A model generated the notes under the pieces. That model was given only the letters and a program-made list of their open reading frames with translations, was not told the origin of the DNA and did not search any database. From Narthecium ossifragum (lineage: Eukaryota; Streptophyta; Magnoliopsida; Dioscoreales; Nartheciaceae), in contig OY986969.1 of the NCBI GenBank assembly GCA_963920575.1, forward strand, positions 568,001 to 632,000: a DNA stretch of 64,000 bases, read 5' to 3'. Position numbers and translations under genes: made by a program. This document shows, one piece after another, positions 1 to 11,979 of this stretch; position 1 is the first letter of the stretch; every line of letters begins with the position of its first letter.

Positions 1-332
1 ATGTAGTTTATATAAGATATAGAAAAAAGTGTTTGGATGCCTATCATCTTACATAACTTACTACCTTTGATGTTTACGTAACTTTTACTTTATCCATTAT
101 GCAAACTTATCCTAATCTCAATCCAAACGAACCCTTAATCTCAACACGGTAAGAACACTGACGTGGGTTTCTAAGAGCAGCAATCGGATCGATCACAGAA
201 GCCATCGGATTGATGACAGACCAATGCCAATAGCAAAGGCTTGCCTGCGAACACCTCACAGATGGATCCAATGTGAACGTTTCACCAGGCATTTGTACAA
301 CAGCAGTCCCATTAAGTTACAGGCAGTGTTGG
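1..332. other. Sequence downstream of the Nudix gene, no gene seen
   Basis: AT-rich sequence beyond the stop codon of the minus-strand Nudix gene. It probably holds that gene's 3' UTR and start of intergenic DNA. Short open frames here show no family resemblance. Confidence 0.5.
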
Positions 333-2556
333 TTACAAAAGGAAATGCACCAACTTCGCCGGCAATGGGAAACAAACCGGCCGGCCGACGAACTTTCTTA
401 CCAGCACTCTGCCTCCCGAAGTTGGCTGGGAACCAACATCACCAAGCATTGATGGCGCTGTCGACGCATTTTGCAATACAACCGTTGGTGGATTGGAGAG
501 CTCGGAATTAGGCAATGCAAAGTTTGACGGCACACCAAGGTTGTATGTCGACAATGCAAAATTTGGTGAATTAGAGAGCTCGGAAGAAGACAATACCGGC
601 CTCCCTGAGAGAACCTCTACGCAAGAGTAGAGGGCTTCGCGCATCCAGTCATACCGGCAGAGCCGCAGGGCCTCCTCAACAGATACCTGTGAGAGTAAAC
701 AGCATATCAAGCACTGATTCGAGGATTTCCGAGATAAGATGGGCTCTGATGATGGAGGAAAGTAAGCTCACCCATCTTCTTTCATGGCTTGTTTTTTCCG
801 GCCAGTGATCAAGTTCCTCAGTGACCTCCAAGGCAAACATGTAGCCCTTGCAGGTTCCTTCTAGGCTGCAACTGTGCTGTCTGCTCTTGCTTCTGAACTT
901 CCATTCTCCTAATGATTTTTCCTGCCCATAAGAACAACTCACTCAATATGATGATCAAAGTGACTGAAATGAACTGAAAGTTCATATGTGAATGATAAAT
1001 TGCTAAGAAAGAAGTTTTTTAAGTACAAATAATATGAAAAGGCTGTATTACATTTTGACTTCAAGGTAACATTTTTGCCTAACCAAGAAACGTAGCAAGA
1101 TCAAACACATCTGATAAAATATCGTTTGCCTTTACAGGTGAAAGGATGAGAGCAAGGGGAACTTTAACTGGTGATGCTTCCATCCTACTCTCGAAGGCAT
1201 ATCAAGATAGAATCACCTTCTAAAAGTGAAGTGAATTATTATTGAAGGGAACCCATCAAATATCTCTCATGAAGGCCTGGGCCCTTCCAATTCCATTCAC
1301 ATCATACTTATCCCTCCTCAGCGTGAAGAACACGGTAGAAGAAACTAAAGATACACAGCTCTTTCAGTAGCTTCAACGATAACATAATCTAGGCGCTAAT
1401 CTGCAACTTTGGCTTAAGATTCAAAGGCTTGGTAATCAGAGACAGTATTCTTGTGAATGATACAATCTGCACAGATCATGATAGAGTGATGTGTACGAAA
1501 GAAGTGACAAGCATGTTACTTTCTGCTCCTAATTTAACATCGATGTGGACATCATTTGGATTTTAGTCCTCGTAATTGACAAGAACATGTGTACATTTTT
1601 CTCCCGAAGTTACAGATGCAATCATGCACCAGTAAGTTGAGGAATCACAGCCACCTTTAGAATGCTTTCCCAGGTCATGTTAAAGAAGCTATCACCTCTT
1701 GTCCCTTATGTTACAGAGGATTAGACTTTGTTATGGATCTAACTCCCCACACAGGCCACATAGTCGATTGCAGCTTATAAAATTGTCCATTTAATTGCTT
1801 CAAAATCCATGAAAAAATCTACCACCAAGGCCTAAAGTTAAAAAGTTTCGCATCAGATAGCTACTCTTTTTAACTTTTGTGTAGCCACTTTTCATAATCA
1901 AGTAGGAAACAAACGCAAATTTTGAGAAAGCCAATGATTTCCATAAAACACTAGTATGTGTGTTAATAATCAAAGTACCATCTTCTCAATTCTTTTTGCT
2001 TGGTCTTCTCTACTAATGTGAAGTGTATATATATGCTTCATGCATCATCTGGATGAGAAAAAGGAAGCAACTATCACAAAGAAGAAAATTCGCAGAAACC
2101 TACATTGATTATTCCTCGAACGCCGGCTTCCTCCAGAGCTTCTCGGCATGCTGCTTCGCATACAGTCTCATCATCCTCCCATCCTCCCTGATTACCAAAA
2201 AAGATTACTTTGAGTATCCCACTATGGAAAATAATTTCAGATCAGAACCCATAGCTGAAGAAAACCATTAATAAGTACAGACCTTAGGGAAGACAAGGTC
2301 CTCTCTATTTGGTGAAGAAATCATAAGCACTTCCAATCTATTTACAACGTCGTCAGGGGAATTCTCCACACTTTTCTTCAGCCTATAAGGGATGCATCTA
2401 TTTGGATGACAAATTAAAAAGTAAGAACATGAGCAAAAAATTAAATTCTAGGGAATCAAATATCACTGGGATTGTTCTATACCCTGAAACAAGGCGGTAG
2501 TGGTTCTCGTATCGCTGCCGACTCCGCCCCTCGCGAGCTAGCAAAATCGGCGACAT
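333..2556 (-). CDS. Nudix hydrolase, NUDT12/NUDT13-like (five exons)
   Basis: Exons on the minus strand: 2483-2556, 2283-2397, 2104-2187, 772-921 and 333-686, giving 258 residues with GT/AG introns and continuous phase. Exon 1 starts MSPILLAREGRSRQRYE and exon 2 continues CIPYRLKK...VLMISSP...LVFPK, which matches the start of the plant mitochondrial/cytosolic NUDT12/13/16 group. Exon 3 is the Nudix box (residues 64-86: GGWEDDE...REALEEAGV), supplying the metal-binding glutamates. Exon 4 carries LGEWKFRSKS and GYMFALEV, and exon 5 the closing RRW/VSVEEA...CRYDWMREAL helix. Arabidopsis NUDT13 hydrolyses long-chain diadenosine polyphosphates; that substrate is inferred here. Family similarity ends near residue 175, and a Ser/Asn/Pro-rich tail with two SELSN copies runs on to 258, making this protein longer than the roughly 200 residues usual for the family. 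No clear mitochondrial presequence is visible. The exact end of the tail is the least certain part. Confidence 0.92.
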
Positions 2557-3053
2557 GATTCAACCACAGAGGAAGCGCTCCAATCTTGAAGAACCAAAAC
2601 CCCAAAACAAAACAACGAGATTAGTATACACCTCCAAAGATACCCAGAAGAGATTTTCGTCCAAAAAATGGACAAAGATTGGGATTCTTTTTCACCAATC
2701 TCACCTAAAAGACCAACTTTTCGAACAACACCATCAAAACACCGACCCTAAACAATCTTGGAGACACCATTGCTCTTGCTCACCGTTGCAATAAAATTTT
2801 CTCTCCGCAATACTGGAAATTTCTCATTCAAACAGCCACATTTCAATTGGTGGAAAAGAAAACAGGGGAAGAACAGAGGAACTAGAGAAACCAATACTTC
2901 TAAATCGTACCCGCAAGAGACGGACAAAACCAAGAAATGGGTATCTCCCAACCGACAACCATATGCTACGAACCACCGTTCTCGCCGGATTTAATGCCTC
3001 CTTGGGGTCAACCAAAACCCAGCAAACCACCCCTCCGTATTAAAAAAACCACC

Positions 3054-3061
3054 TTTTTATA
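3054..3061 (-). promoter_or_regulatory. Possible TATA box of the Nudix gene
   Basis: TATAAAAA on the minus strand about 500 bases upstream of the Nudix start codon, which would imply a long 5' leader. This is the best TATA-like string between the gene and the GA microsatellite, but it is supported only by sequence and position. Confidence 0.3.
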
Positions 3062-3125
3062 ATCCAAGATCTTAGTTTTGAGCTTCAATAACAAGAAGAA
3101 GGAATCTTAAACGAAACCAATGTTG

Positions 3126-3126
<1 letters not shown>

Positions 3127-3167
<41 letters not shown>

Positions 3168-3179
3168 AGGAGGAGGAGG
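3127..3179. repeat. (GA)n microsatellite followed by (GGA)n
   Basis: About 38 bases of uninterrupted GA followed by AGGAGG repeats, located 570 bases upstream of the Nudix gene start. The long Arg/Glu-rich open frames across it are artefacts of the dinucleotide repeat. A second short GAGA run lies at 3310-3324. Confidence 0.95.
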
Positions 3180-3399
3180 AGACTTGGGATAATAAGAACT
3201 CTGAGGTTTGCTAATGGGGGCAAGCAGTTGAGATGTTTCACAAAAGCCACAGCCTTGTCCCCCATTAAAACAGATGAGGAGAGAGAAAGTGAAAAGGATA
3301 GAGATGACAAGAGAGAGAGAGAGATCTCCCGCGGGACCAAATCAAACTTACCAGGCGAGTCCTACAATAATAATCTTTTGAGGTTGTTGGCTTCTGGAA

Positions 3400-6300
3400 T
3401 AAATAAATAAATTTATGCGTACCTTAATGAATTTTCTTATATATTTTGTCGGTGCGAAATAATTTCTGATCAAGGATATATGTCCCGCTAATGCCCACGT
3501 GGAGGTTTTTACGTCCACCAATTGAGGTCCTTATTATTATTTTTTTTAGAATTAGTGGTCTTTCCCCAGCATTATTCTCTTCAACGGCTATGTCGGCTTT
3601 TAAACTTGATTGGAATTTTAGTGATTTTTTGAGTGGCAATCTCGAAAATATAAAACGCGCATCCCCTCATAGGTTGACGGCATTTTGTAGCAATAATAGA
3701 TAATTATATGGTCCTACAAACAAAAATAATGTGTTCTAAGTAAATTATTGATAGTCGAATAAATTGTGTGCTCTCACTTTGTTTGTCGGCCAAAAATTGA
3801 TGCTGAGAGAAAGTAAGAAGAATTCCTGACACGTAAGTATATGGATGAGATCGAAGTTTTTCCTTGCTCTCTTGTTTTCTTGTCTTCATTGGAGACCATT
3901 CTACGGCCCGTCACTCACTGTGTTAAACCATCTTAGAAATTTTTTTCACCAAAAGTACGTATGAATGGTCTGAAATGATATGAACGTTCATGCGTGGCTA
4001 TTTATTAAATGAGCTGTATAATTAGAATGACATGAATCTTCACACGTGAATATTTAATTAATATACGTGACATAATATTTAAATACATTATTTTTAATCT
4101 GATATAATAAAAGAATTTTAATCACTCGGTTTAATATAGTCGGACAACATCATCAATCATTTATATGTCCTTGGGATGATTGAAACAATGAAACTTCTAG
4201 AGGGAAGTTGGCGACGCATAAGAAGTCATGGGATCTAAGTAATTCATGAGAACGAGTCTAGCGGTTTTGGCGATAAGGTTTCGGCAACCATCCAACAATT
4301 CAATCATGTAAAGTGTTCTAGATACGAGTTGTACGTCAAGGCATGAAAAGTCTTTTCATGTAACCGATCAAATTTTCATGGGAAACAAGAAACCCTCTTC
4401 AATGATCTTTTTTGAAAAAAATCACAACGATAGAAAATCCCTCATTGAAGTAAGAAGACCCACCAATAATGTTAGGAGTTTTTTCTTCTTTTAGGCCAAC
4501 CAATTTTTTAATGGATACATTAAGACGAAGAATTAACAAGTTTATGGTTGCAAATTAGTTAAACTTTCTTGAAAAGCTTGGTTAGCCTAAAGTAACAAGA
4601 AAATAAATTCTTAGGTTCTTATTTGCAAATTACAAACTCGGTTGCTTCCAAGGAGCAAATTAAAGAAGAATCATAAAAATTTCGGTGATAAAAGTACATA
4701 CATACAAAAATAGAAATTAGATATAGAAAGAAGAAATCAATTATCTCTCACGAGAAGAAGCGGTGCAATAAAGTGTTTTTTTTTTATTTAATTGAGCCCA
4801 ACGGCTAGTCTTATATTTCACGAATTAACAACTACAACAATGAGGAGATAAACTCCCCCCTCTACTCCCATATGAATCCCTCACACCCCTAGCAAGAGCA
4901 TCAGCTATAGCAACCACCTGTCTAGGAAACTTGACAAAAAAAAACCCTAAGAGAAATTGATAAAGACCAAATCTTCCTCAAAACAGGTTCTAGAGTTGAA
5001 GACCAAGTAGAGGAAAGTAAAGTATGAGATAATATCTAGCTATATAATATCCTATTTAATTTTTTATGCATATTTACCCCTCTCATTTATTAGTATGGCA
5101 AGAAATTAAATAAGGCGTGTGGCTTTATTAATTAGACAGCCGCAAAAAAAGGCCGCTTTCGTTGACATAAATGGCAAATGACTTAATTAATGAGCTATAT
5201 ATACTCACTTATATACATATATAATAAATGCATGCGGCAAAGTCCATATGGCGATCACATGCATAAAGCCATTTATTATTTAATGCTACACATGCATCAT
5301 CTTCTTGATCATTTATTATGTGGCACCCTTTTCATGTACGTATCTTTATATACTAACTTCTTCTGTGGAGGTTGGTCTATCCACGAAAATGACGTGGTTT
5401 TTCAAATATGTCGTCCATTTTTTAATGGCAAATTCATGTTAATAAGTTGAGAAGTCCTTTTTTCGTGTTTCTAGATCTGTGCTACATGACAATCTTTAAG
5501 TACTTATCATCTATATATGGTTTAAATCCCTTAAGTTCGATCTTTCACAGTACTTTTAACCTGTTAATGGATAGCTTAATTAGCATCTGTTCGCGCGGTT
5601 TAACTATTTTTTTCCTGTTTCTATTGGCCAAAACAGTAGATTATTCTTTTGTTCGTTAACATCCTAGCTATGGAAAGCATGAAAATTAATTAATTGGTTT
5701 AACAGGGGAATATAAGATTTTAAAGGACGTACGTGTGTGACTCTTTTCTGGATCTTAATTATATACGCACGTACGTAGATTAGTAGCTAGGTAGGTGCCA
5801 TGCAAGATGCAACTGCTGCTGCTGGTGTTAAAACTTCTGGAAACAGCGATGGGTCGCAAAAAGTGCATGCGGCTTGTGAGCGACGTTGATTTATTAATTT
5901 GGAGAATATATGCATGAATCTCTCTATATATATATCAGCTGATGATCGAGAGAGCTAGAGTTTTAGACGTCTGAATTAGAAATGGGAAACTGCGGGTTGG
6001 TCTGCCGGCCGGAGGAGGGTTGACATGGTCAGGTCGTGCCGTGCGTGCCGACCGACCGACCTCGCTGCTGGAGAGGACGACTTCAACCTTTCGGCTGAAC
6101 TTTCTGGTCTTTGGCTGGTTGACGACAACCCGGCCGCCAATATTGGTCGTCTCGACCCTCCCTAGCTAGAGGATGTATATCCCGGCTTCCGAGAGATTTC
6201 TAGGTAATTAATTGTTGGGTTTTTCCAACCATAAGGATGGACGGCAGTGAGAAAGAAAGAGAAGAGACCAAGTCAAGGAGTACCCTCCATTGGAGGAACG

Positions 6301-7555
6301 AAGCGCGGCGCGCGCGGGTGTTCTTCTCGCGTAATGCTCGATCAAGAGAGCACTCTTGCTCATGATTGGCTCGGGAGGTCTCTATGTGGCTGGGAGCATT
6401 CGAAGATATGCTCTAATTGGATGCGGGTCTATGTTGGGGTTGTTTGGAGTATATCTTGGATACATCGGATCGAGCAATTAATGAATGAAAAAACAAAAAA
6501 CCGAAAAAACAAAGACAATTATAGATTTTTAAAGACCACACCAGTTTTCACTAGAATATAAAGGAAGGAATGCAAGTACAAACACTTTATTTTTTTTCTC
6601 TTTTTTATCAAACTTCTCTCTCTCCATGCAGCGTGTCTTCTCTCTCGACCAACCTCTTTCCTTATCCGACCCTCTCTTCTTCCCCTACGAAACACTCATT
6701 CAATCAATCTCTCTTAATCATATCATATGAGTAGTATAATTTACCATAATTAATAGATTAATTTAATCCCTTTAATGTCGGAATCCTACATATAGTAGGT
6801 CTCACATGGATGGCTCATGTGAAACTCATTGAAGCATTGAAGCCCGACTCAATCTCATAGTTATACTTGGGCTCGTAGAACAAGGCCGGAGTAGTGGGGG
6901 CGATCTCCCACTGGCAGTTCTATATGGATGCAATCATGGGGGCTAATCTCGTGAGCTATACAGTGCTGCTCAAGTTAATCCTTTTTTAATGTGTTTGGAC
7001 CTGGCTCCTTAGTGACTTGATGTAAACTATATAAGGGATTAAGATCTAGGGTTGTGTGTCGGTGCTTGTGACCGAGAGTTCAAAAAAATCAGAAAGATTT
7101 CATAAGATCCTAAATGGAAGTTCATCTTTTCTAGCAAATCACTATAAGCCTTTGTACATCTCTTTTCTAGTGAATCTTCCTCCGTTGATTGTGGTTTTTC
7201 TTTTCAGTTATTGTTGGGAGATTTTCCACATAAATCCTTGTGTTCCTCCACTATTTTCTTTTCTTTTCGTTACGTTGTCTCTTCCACTCTGACATTCTGT
7301 TCGTATTTGGTGAGTCTATGGCATCACCAGATCAGCCCCTCATATCTCTAACATTAATTACTAGCTATATAGTTTTCCATATATATTGGTTGTCTTGAAG
7401 ATGATCAGTTGTCTTGAAGAAGACCAGCTGGGATCAGAGCCAGTATAGTTTTCATGTGTATTGGTGATCAATCTTTGACATCTTCCTATCAGTCCTCGAG
7501 TGCGATTTTTCATTTGAAAGCTTATTCATGGAAGATTGCTTACTTGTAATGTGTT
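3400..7555. other. Intergenic stretch, no gene recognised
   Basis: AT-rich DNA with many short open frames, none longer than about 105 residues and none with recognisable motifs. It is probably decayed transposon DNA. I found no matched terminal repeats with target duplications here. Confidence 0.5.
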
Positions 7556-7882
7556 ATGGCATTTTGGTTACATCTCATGAGTCTGGCCCGAGAATCCATC
7601 CTTCATCTCCTCTTCTTATGTACTTCTGCAAAATCGTTGTGGAAACTTTATTTTTCTACTCCGCAGCTTGGTTGTTTTGAAGATCTTATTACTATGATGA
7701 GACGCACATCAAATGATGTGGAATCTCTAATATTCATATCAACGGTGTGTTTTGGTCTTTGGGCTTTGTGGGGTGTAAGGAATGATATCGTTTTCAAGTA
7801 TAAAAATGTGAAGGCTCATGCTCTGTTCTGCCGTGTTAGGAGTTGGGTTAGAGAGTACCGGAGTAGTTGTTTCGTTTCTTAA
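7556..7882 (+). mobile_element. LINE (non-LTR retrotransposon) C-terminal fragment
   Basis: A 108-residue frame containing ARESILHLLFLCTSAKSLW, which matches the zinc-binding region found at the end of plant L1-type reverse transcriptases, followed by CFGLWALWGVRNDIVFK, typical of the linker before the RNase H-like domain. It is a relic: no reverse transcriptase core precedes it. A separate RNase H-like fragment at 9369 could come from the same or another LINE. Confidence 0.65.
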
Positions 7883-9190
7883 GTGAAAGAAGTGGCTTCC
7901 AATCAAAGAATGGGTATATGTATTTTAGAGGTTTTGTTCATGTTAATTAAGTCATGCAGGATTAGTGTGGGTTTGTTTCCCATGTTACATAAAAAGGATG
8001 AAATGATATTTTGATGTTCTCATGTTTTCTAAAAAATAGCCTTTTCATTTTATCGAAAACATTTTCAACCAAAACAAACCAAATGCGTTTTATCGACACT
8101 GTTTTTTGTTTTCATGAAAACGAGAATAACAAATGTAAGGTCAAACCAAACAGCCCGGCCCTAAATAGTACCATCTCCGGCCGACTTGAGTTTCTAGGTC
8201 AATTGATGATTCAGCACTATTTTAAGAACAATCAATATCTACAAATAGTAATTAAGATATTTACATGCAATATATTATGGGTTGTTTGGATTAACGGTAA
8301 GTATATATAAACCCGTTTATGCATCCAAGTTATTTTTTTCTAAATCGCCCAACATAACTATCTTTGAAGCCCACACAATTAACTTTTACTTTATCCGTTA
8401 TATAAATTTATCCTATCCTCGATCCAAACAAACTAGTCCTAAGTACGTGAGATCACATCATCACATCACCATTAAAATGAGATCATCACAAGAAACTAGG
8501 GGAACTAAATTAATCAAGAAAAGCCTTAATCTTATCCTTCAGGTAATTATCATGACTAGCTCTTTGAATGCGACATATATTTAGAGTTCTAGAATATGCA
8601 GTTCATGCCAAAATCCTGGCTTAATCAAATGAACCGTGACTATTATACGAACCGTGCTTCTTAATTTTCTTATCCAGGTACGTTTCTAAAGTCTTTTGGA
8701 TTGTTTGCAGGAAACAACAACTTAAGACTAATATATGAATAAGAAAATTAAGAAACTTCTCATCCTCGTGTATAATATTATATGCATGATGAACAAATAT
8801 ATAGACGGATTGCGCGACACTACCAGCAAAGAGATGGAAGGTTCGATCTGGATCGAAAGTCCAAAGCATGCGTAAATTTATGACAAAAATGCATGCATAT
8901 ATGTCTCCATCCAGAACCCATTTTAAGCTGAATCTTTTGCCAAACACTGCAATAATTAATCAGGCCATGCTAGTTTACACAATCTATATATTTTTCCTTA
9001 TGAATTGCAACATGTTTTTTTCCTGATTAGTTTTTCAATAACTTTTTTTTTTTTTGGTTAGTTGAATCTGAAGGCTATGGTGCATCTAACTTGGATCCTG
9101 CTGTAAGGAGCTCCCACTCACTCCTGATTAGGAAGTCGATTCTAAAAGATACTGCATGATCCGATCGATCAGGATTCAATCAGAATCGTC
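7883..9190. other. Between LINE fragments, no gene recognised
   Basis: AT-rich sequence with no recognisable coding region. It may be a later insertion separating two parts of one LINE, but no target-site duplication was found. Confidence 0.4.
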
Positions 9191-9339
9191 AGTCATGAGA
9201 TGCCATTTTTGTCTGCCATGCGGTTAGGCGGAAGAGATATGTGCGCTACTGGCCGAGCCTTCCTCACGCGCCGGTGTGGCGGAGTTGAAGACGAAGCTTT
9301 GTTATCGAATGTGAGAAATTTGAAAAAATAGGAACACCA

Positions 9340-9941
9340 TTGTCTTTGATGCCCACAATGAAGAAACGATGGTGGTAATGAGGAGAGCAGGGCAGCTGGC
9401 GGGTGAGCTATGGCGTCATAAATCAAAGGTGCCAAGGGAGGCCAGCGAGCGGAGGTCGGGGCGGCATGATCCGAGGATTCAAGTCGATGCGTCGAAGGAC
9501 CCATTGATGGATGTGTGTGCGATTGGAGTAGTCGAGTTAGGGAAGGATGATTGTCCGTTTGGGCGTGCGGGCGGGCTCGGTGTTGGTCGCGGAGATGCTA
9601 TCAATTAGAGAAGCCATGAGTGCTGCGCTGGGGAAGAGCATGGCGCAGGTTATTATCAAATCCGACTCATTTCATGCGGTTGACATCCTGAATGGCAGGC
9701 GGGCGTGGCCAGCTGAAGTGGACATCATCCTCAGGGAGCTGTGGTTTCTGGCTATGAAGATGGAATATGTCATGTTCATATATATACCTAGGACTCTTAA
9801 TAGCAAAGCCGATGGGCTTGCTAAGTGGTGTAGGCAAGCTCTGGCTGTTTTTGAATAATCCTATGATAGGGGGCCATTGGGATTCTGAGATCCCAGTTGT
9901 ATAGGAACTAGCCTACGGGCTCAATTAATCACAAAAAAAAA
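9340..9941 (+). mobile_element. LINE RNase H-like (RVT_3) 3' fragment with poly(A)
   Basis: The plus strand encodes a plant RNase H-like domain: IQVDASKDP (first catalytic Asp), REAMSAALGKS, IIKSDSFHAVDILNG (second Asp region) and IYIPRTLNSKADGLAKW. The first part is in one frame to about 9608 and the rest is in another from about 9547, so the domain carries a frameshift. After the stop at about 9858 the sequence runs to an A10 tract at 9932-9941, a typical LINE 3' tail. Not functional. Confidence 0.75.
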
Positions 9942-10037
9942 GATCTTTCATAATCTATTATCATGTCACTAATCAATTGGGCTAATCATCTGCCACATTG
10001 TGACATGCTCACACACACACACACATATATATATATA

Positions 10038-10195
10038 CTAGGTGGGAGGTAGCACGGGTAACCACCCACCCCCACTGCCATGTAATCACTCATCCCCACT
10101 GCCCCATCTCTCCTCCTCTCCCTATGACTCAGCTGCAATATGTGAGAAAATATGAATCAAATTGTGACTTATAAAAATTGATCTTATATAATAGA
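10038..10195 (-). mobile_element. Non-autonomous Helitron-like element
   Basis: On the minus strand it begins TCTATTATATAAGATC and ends CACCTAG, preceded by A and followed by T, which is the A|TC...CTRR|T insertion rule of Helitrons. A short GGTGG/CCACC hairpin precedes the CTAG. The 158-bp length precludes any coding function. Confidence 0.65.
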
Positions 10196-10341
10196 TCATG
10201 TGTCACCTGACACGGATAAGCACTACCATCTACTACTCCCTTTTACGTGGCTTCATCTCGATCGTCTGATATATCTGAGCTTAACATGGATCATGCATCC
10301 CTATCCGTCTGATAGGATACATTGGATCTTATTATATTATA

Positions 10342-10590
10342 CTAGGTGGTGGGCCCGTGCCACCTAGCAGGCTGGCACGACTAACTGCTTACCCCCCACT
10401 CTCTCTTTCTCTCCTCTTTCTTCCTCTATCTCTATAATAACTTACGCGACGTCAGCCCACTACCCTCTCTCTCTTTTTCTTTATTTAGTAACAATCTTAT
10501 GCCACGTGTGCATAATTTTATGACTCAGATGATGAGTCATAATTTAAGTCATAAAAGTAATTGTCACCTTATCATCCTTATATAGAGAGA
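10342..10590 (-). mobile_element. Non-autonomous Helitron-like element
   Basis: Minus-strand start TCTCTCTATATAAGG after an A, and 3' end CCCACCACCTAG before a T. The internal TGACTCATCATCTGAG segment and the 3' end are shared with the elements at 21691 and 23643, so these are one family. Confidence 0.75.
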
Positions 10591-10769
10591 TTGTTATAAA
10601 TTAACCTTTCATTGTCCTATATGGAGCTTATGTGGAGAGGGTTATCCTACATGGAGCCTATGTGGAGAGGGAGTTAGTGGGAGAGAGAGAGGGTTAGTGA
10701 GGAGTTATTAGGGAAGGTGGAGAGAGAGGGTAGTTACCATGTCATATGACAGGAGGACTGACTTACTAG
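10591..10769 (+). mobile_element. Probable Helitron 3' end, 5' limit unknown
   Basis: Plus-strand terminus with the palindrome TGTCATATGACA a short distance upstream of CTAG, followed by T. Upstream is G/A-rich DNA with two near-copies of a 'ggagc(t/c)tatgtggagaggg' string. No matching 5' end could be fixed. Confidence 0.4.
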
Positions 10770-10771
10770 TA

Positions 10772-10811
<40 letters not shown>

Positions 10812-10813
<2 letters not shown>

Positions 10814-11157
10814 AACATTATAAGGAGCAATTTCGGTTAACATGTATTAATTCATATCCCCTAAGTTTCTTTATATATATTCCCTAAATTTGCTTTATAT
10901 AAAGCTGCATTAATTCATATCAACATAAGTTCTATTAATATTATCTTATGCTAAGACTTATATTATTATTTTATATATCCTAAGTTTTATTGGTTATGTT
11001 TTATGGTGACAGTGAACAAAAAGATATGATCAACCTTCGAACCCTGGACCAGCTACGGGTCAACACAGTCATCTAACCAAACAAATTATAGGGAATTTGT
11101 TAAAATTTTATATTAGTAATAACTAAAAACTGTGTCAGGGACACATGTGAGTACTAG
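10812..11157 (+). mobile_element. Non-autonomous Helitron-like element
   Basis: Starts TCAACATTATAAGGAGC after an A and ends GTACTAG before a T. A six-pair hairpin, TGTGTC-AGG-GACACA, lies 8 bases before the CTAG, the expected Helitron 3' architecture. The 5' end matches the element at 32919. Confidence 0.8.
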
Positions 11158-11792
11158 TATATATATATATGACAAAATAAAACCAAGACGCATGAAAAGA
11201 TTTGTAAAAGATCACTGATTACTCGAATGTCGGTGACATGATATATCTATTATCTAGCTAGACCACATTATTGCACTATGTATTTTTATATCCTCATTAT
11301 TTTTGTTCTTGTTGATACGTATAAACTAAACTAATCAACCTCACTCGATCCGATTTCTAGATTCGGATTTAGTGGTTCATGTGCTCTATGGAGATTATAG
11401 AATATTTTGATCATGTTGCCTCTCCATATCATGTAAAATTCTGCTGATGTTGAAGATGATTGTATATATGCACTCTAAGCCTGCTTTTAATATGCCTTTA
11501 GACATCATGAACGAAATTCAAAGAATACATAAATATGTCTATTATAACTAAGGCATAATTTAGTGATTTTTGTATATATATATCCACAACAAAATCAAAC
11601 TAACCTAGAGGGTTTTTTGATATAATCCAATATTTCCGGTGTGTTCTATAAAACTATCAGAAAATAAAGGAATGTAGGGTATCTTTTCATAGGGTTTTAT
11701 GATATTAATTCTATTTCTTTATGACACGCGTGACGAGTTTGTAGTGATGTGGGACATTGGAATATATTTGTTCTAATGTGTCATATATATTA
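11158..11792. other. Intergenic, no gene recognised
   Basis: AT-rich spacer between two Helitron-like elements, without recognisable coding potential. Confidence 0.5.
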
Positions 11793-11979
11793 CTAGATAG
11801 TGGGCCCGTGTCACCTGGCGTCCTCACTATCTCTATAATAACTTACACATCAGTCCACTATTCTTTTTTTTTTATTTAATTACAATTTTATGTCACGTGT
11901 ATGTCACGTGTATGTCATGTGTGTATAAGTTTATGACTCAGATTAAAAGGATAACTATCATCGAATCTTATAAGGTTGA
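11793..11979 (-). mobile_element. Non-autonomous Helitron-like element
   Basis: Minus-strand start TCAACCTTATAAGATTC after an A, 3' end GGGCCCACTATCTAG before a T. It shares internal TGACATACACGTGACAT-type repeats with the other family members. Confidence 0.75.

Noticed and set aside
3107..3410. Arg/Glu-rich and Ser/Leu-rich frames at the GA repeat
   Set aside because: Dinucleotide repeat artefacts on both strands.
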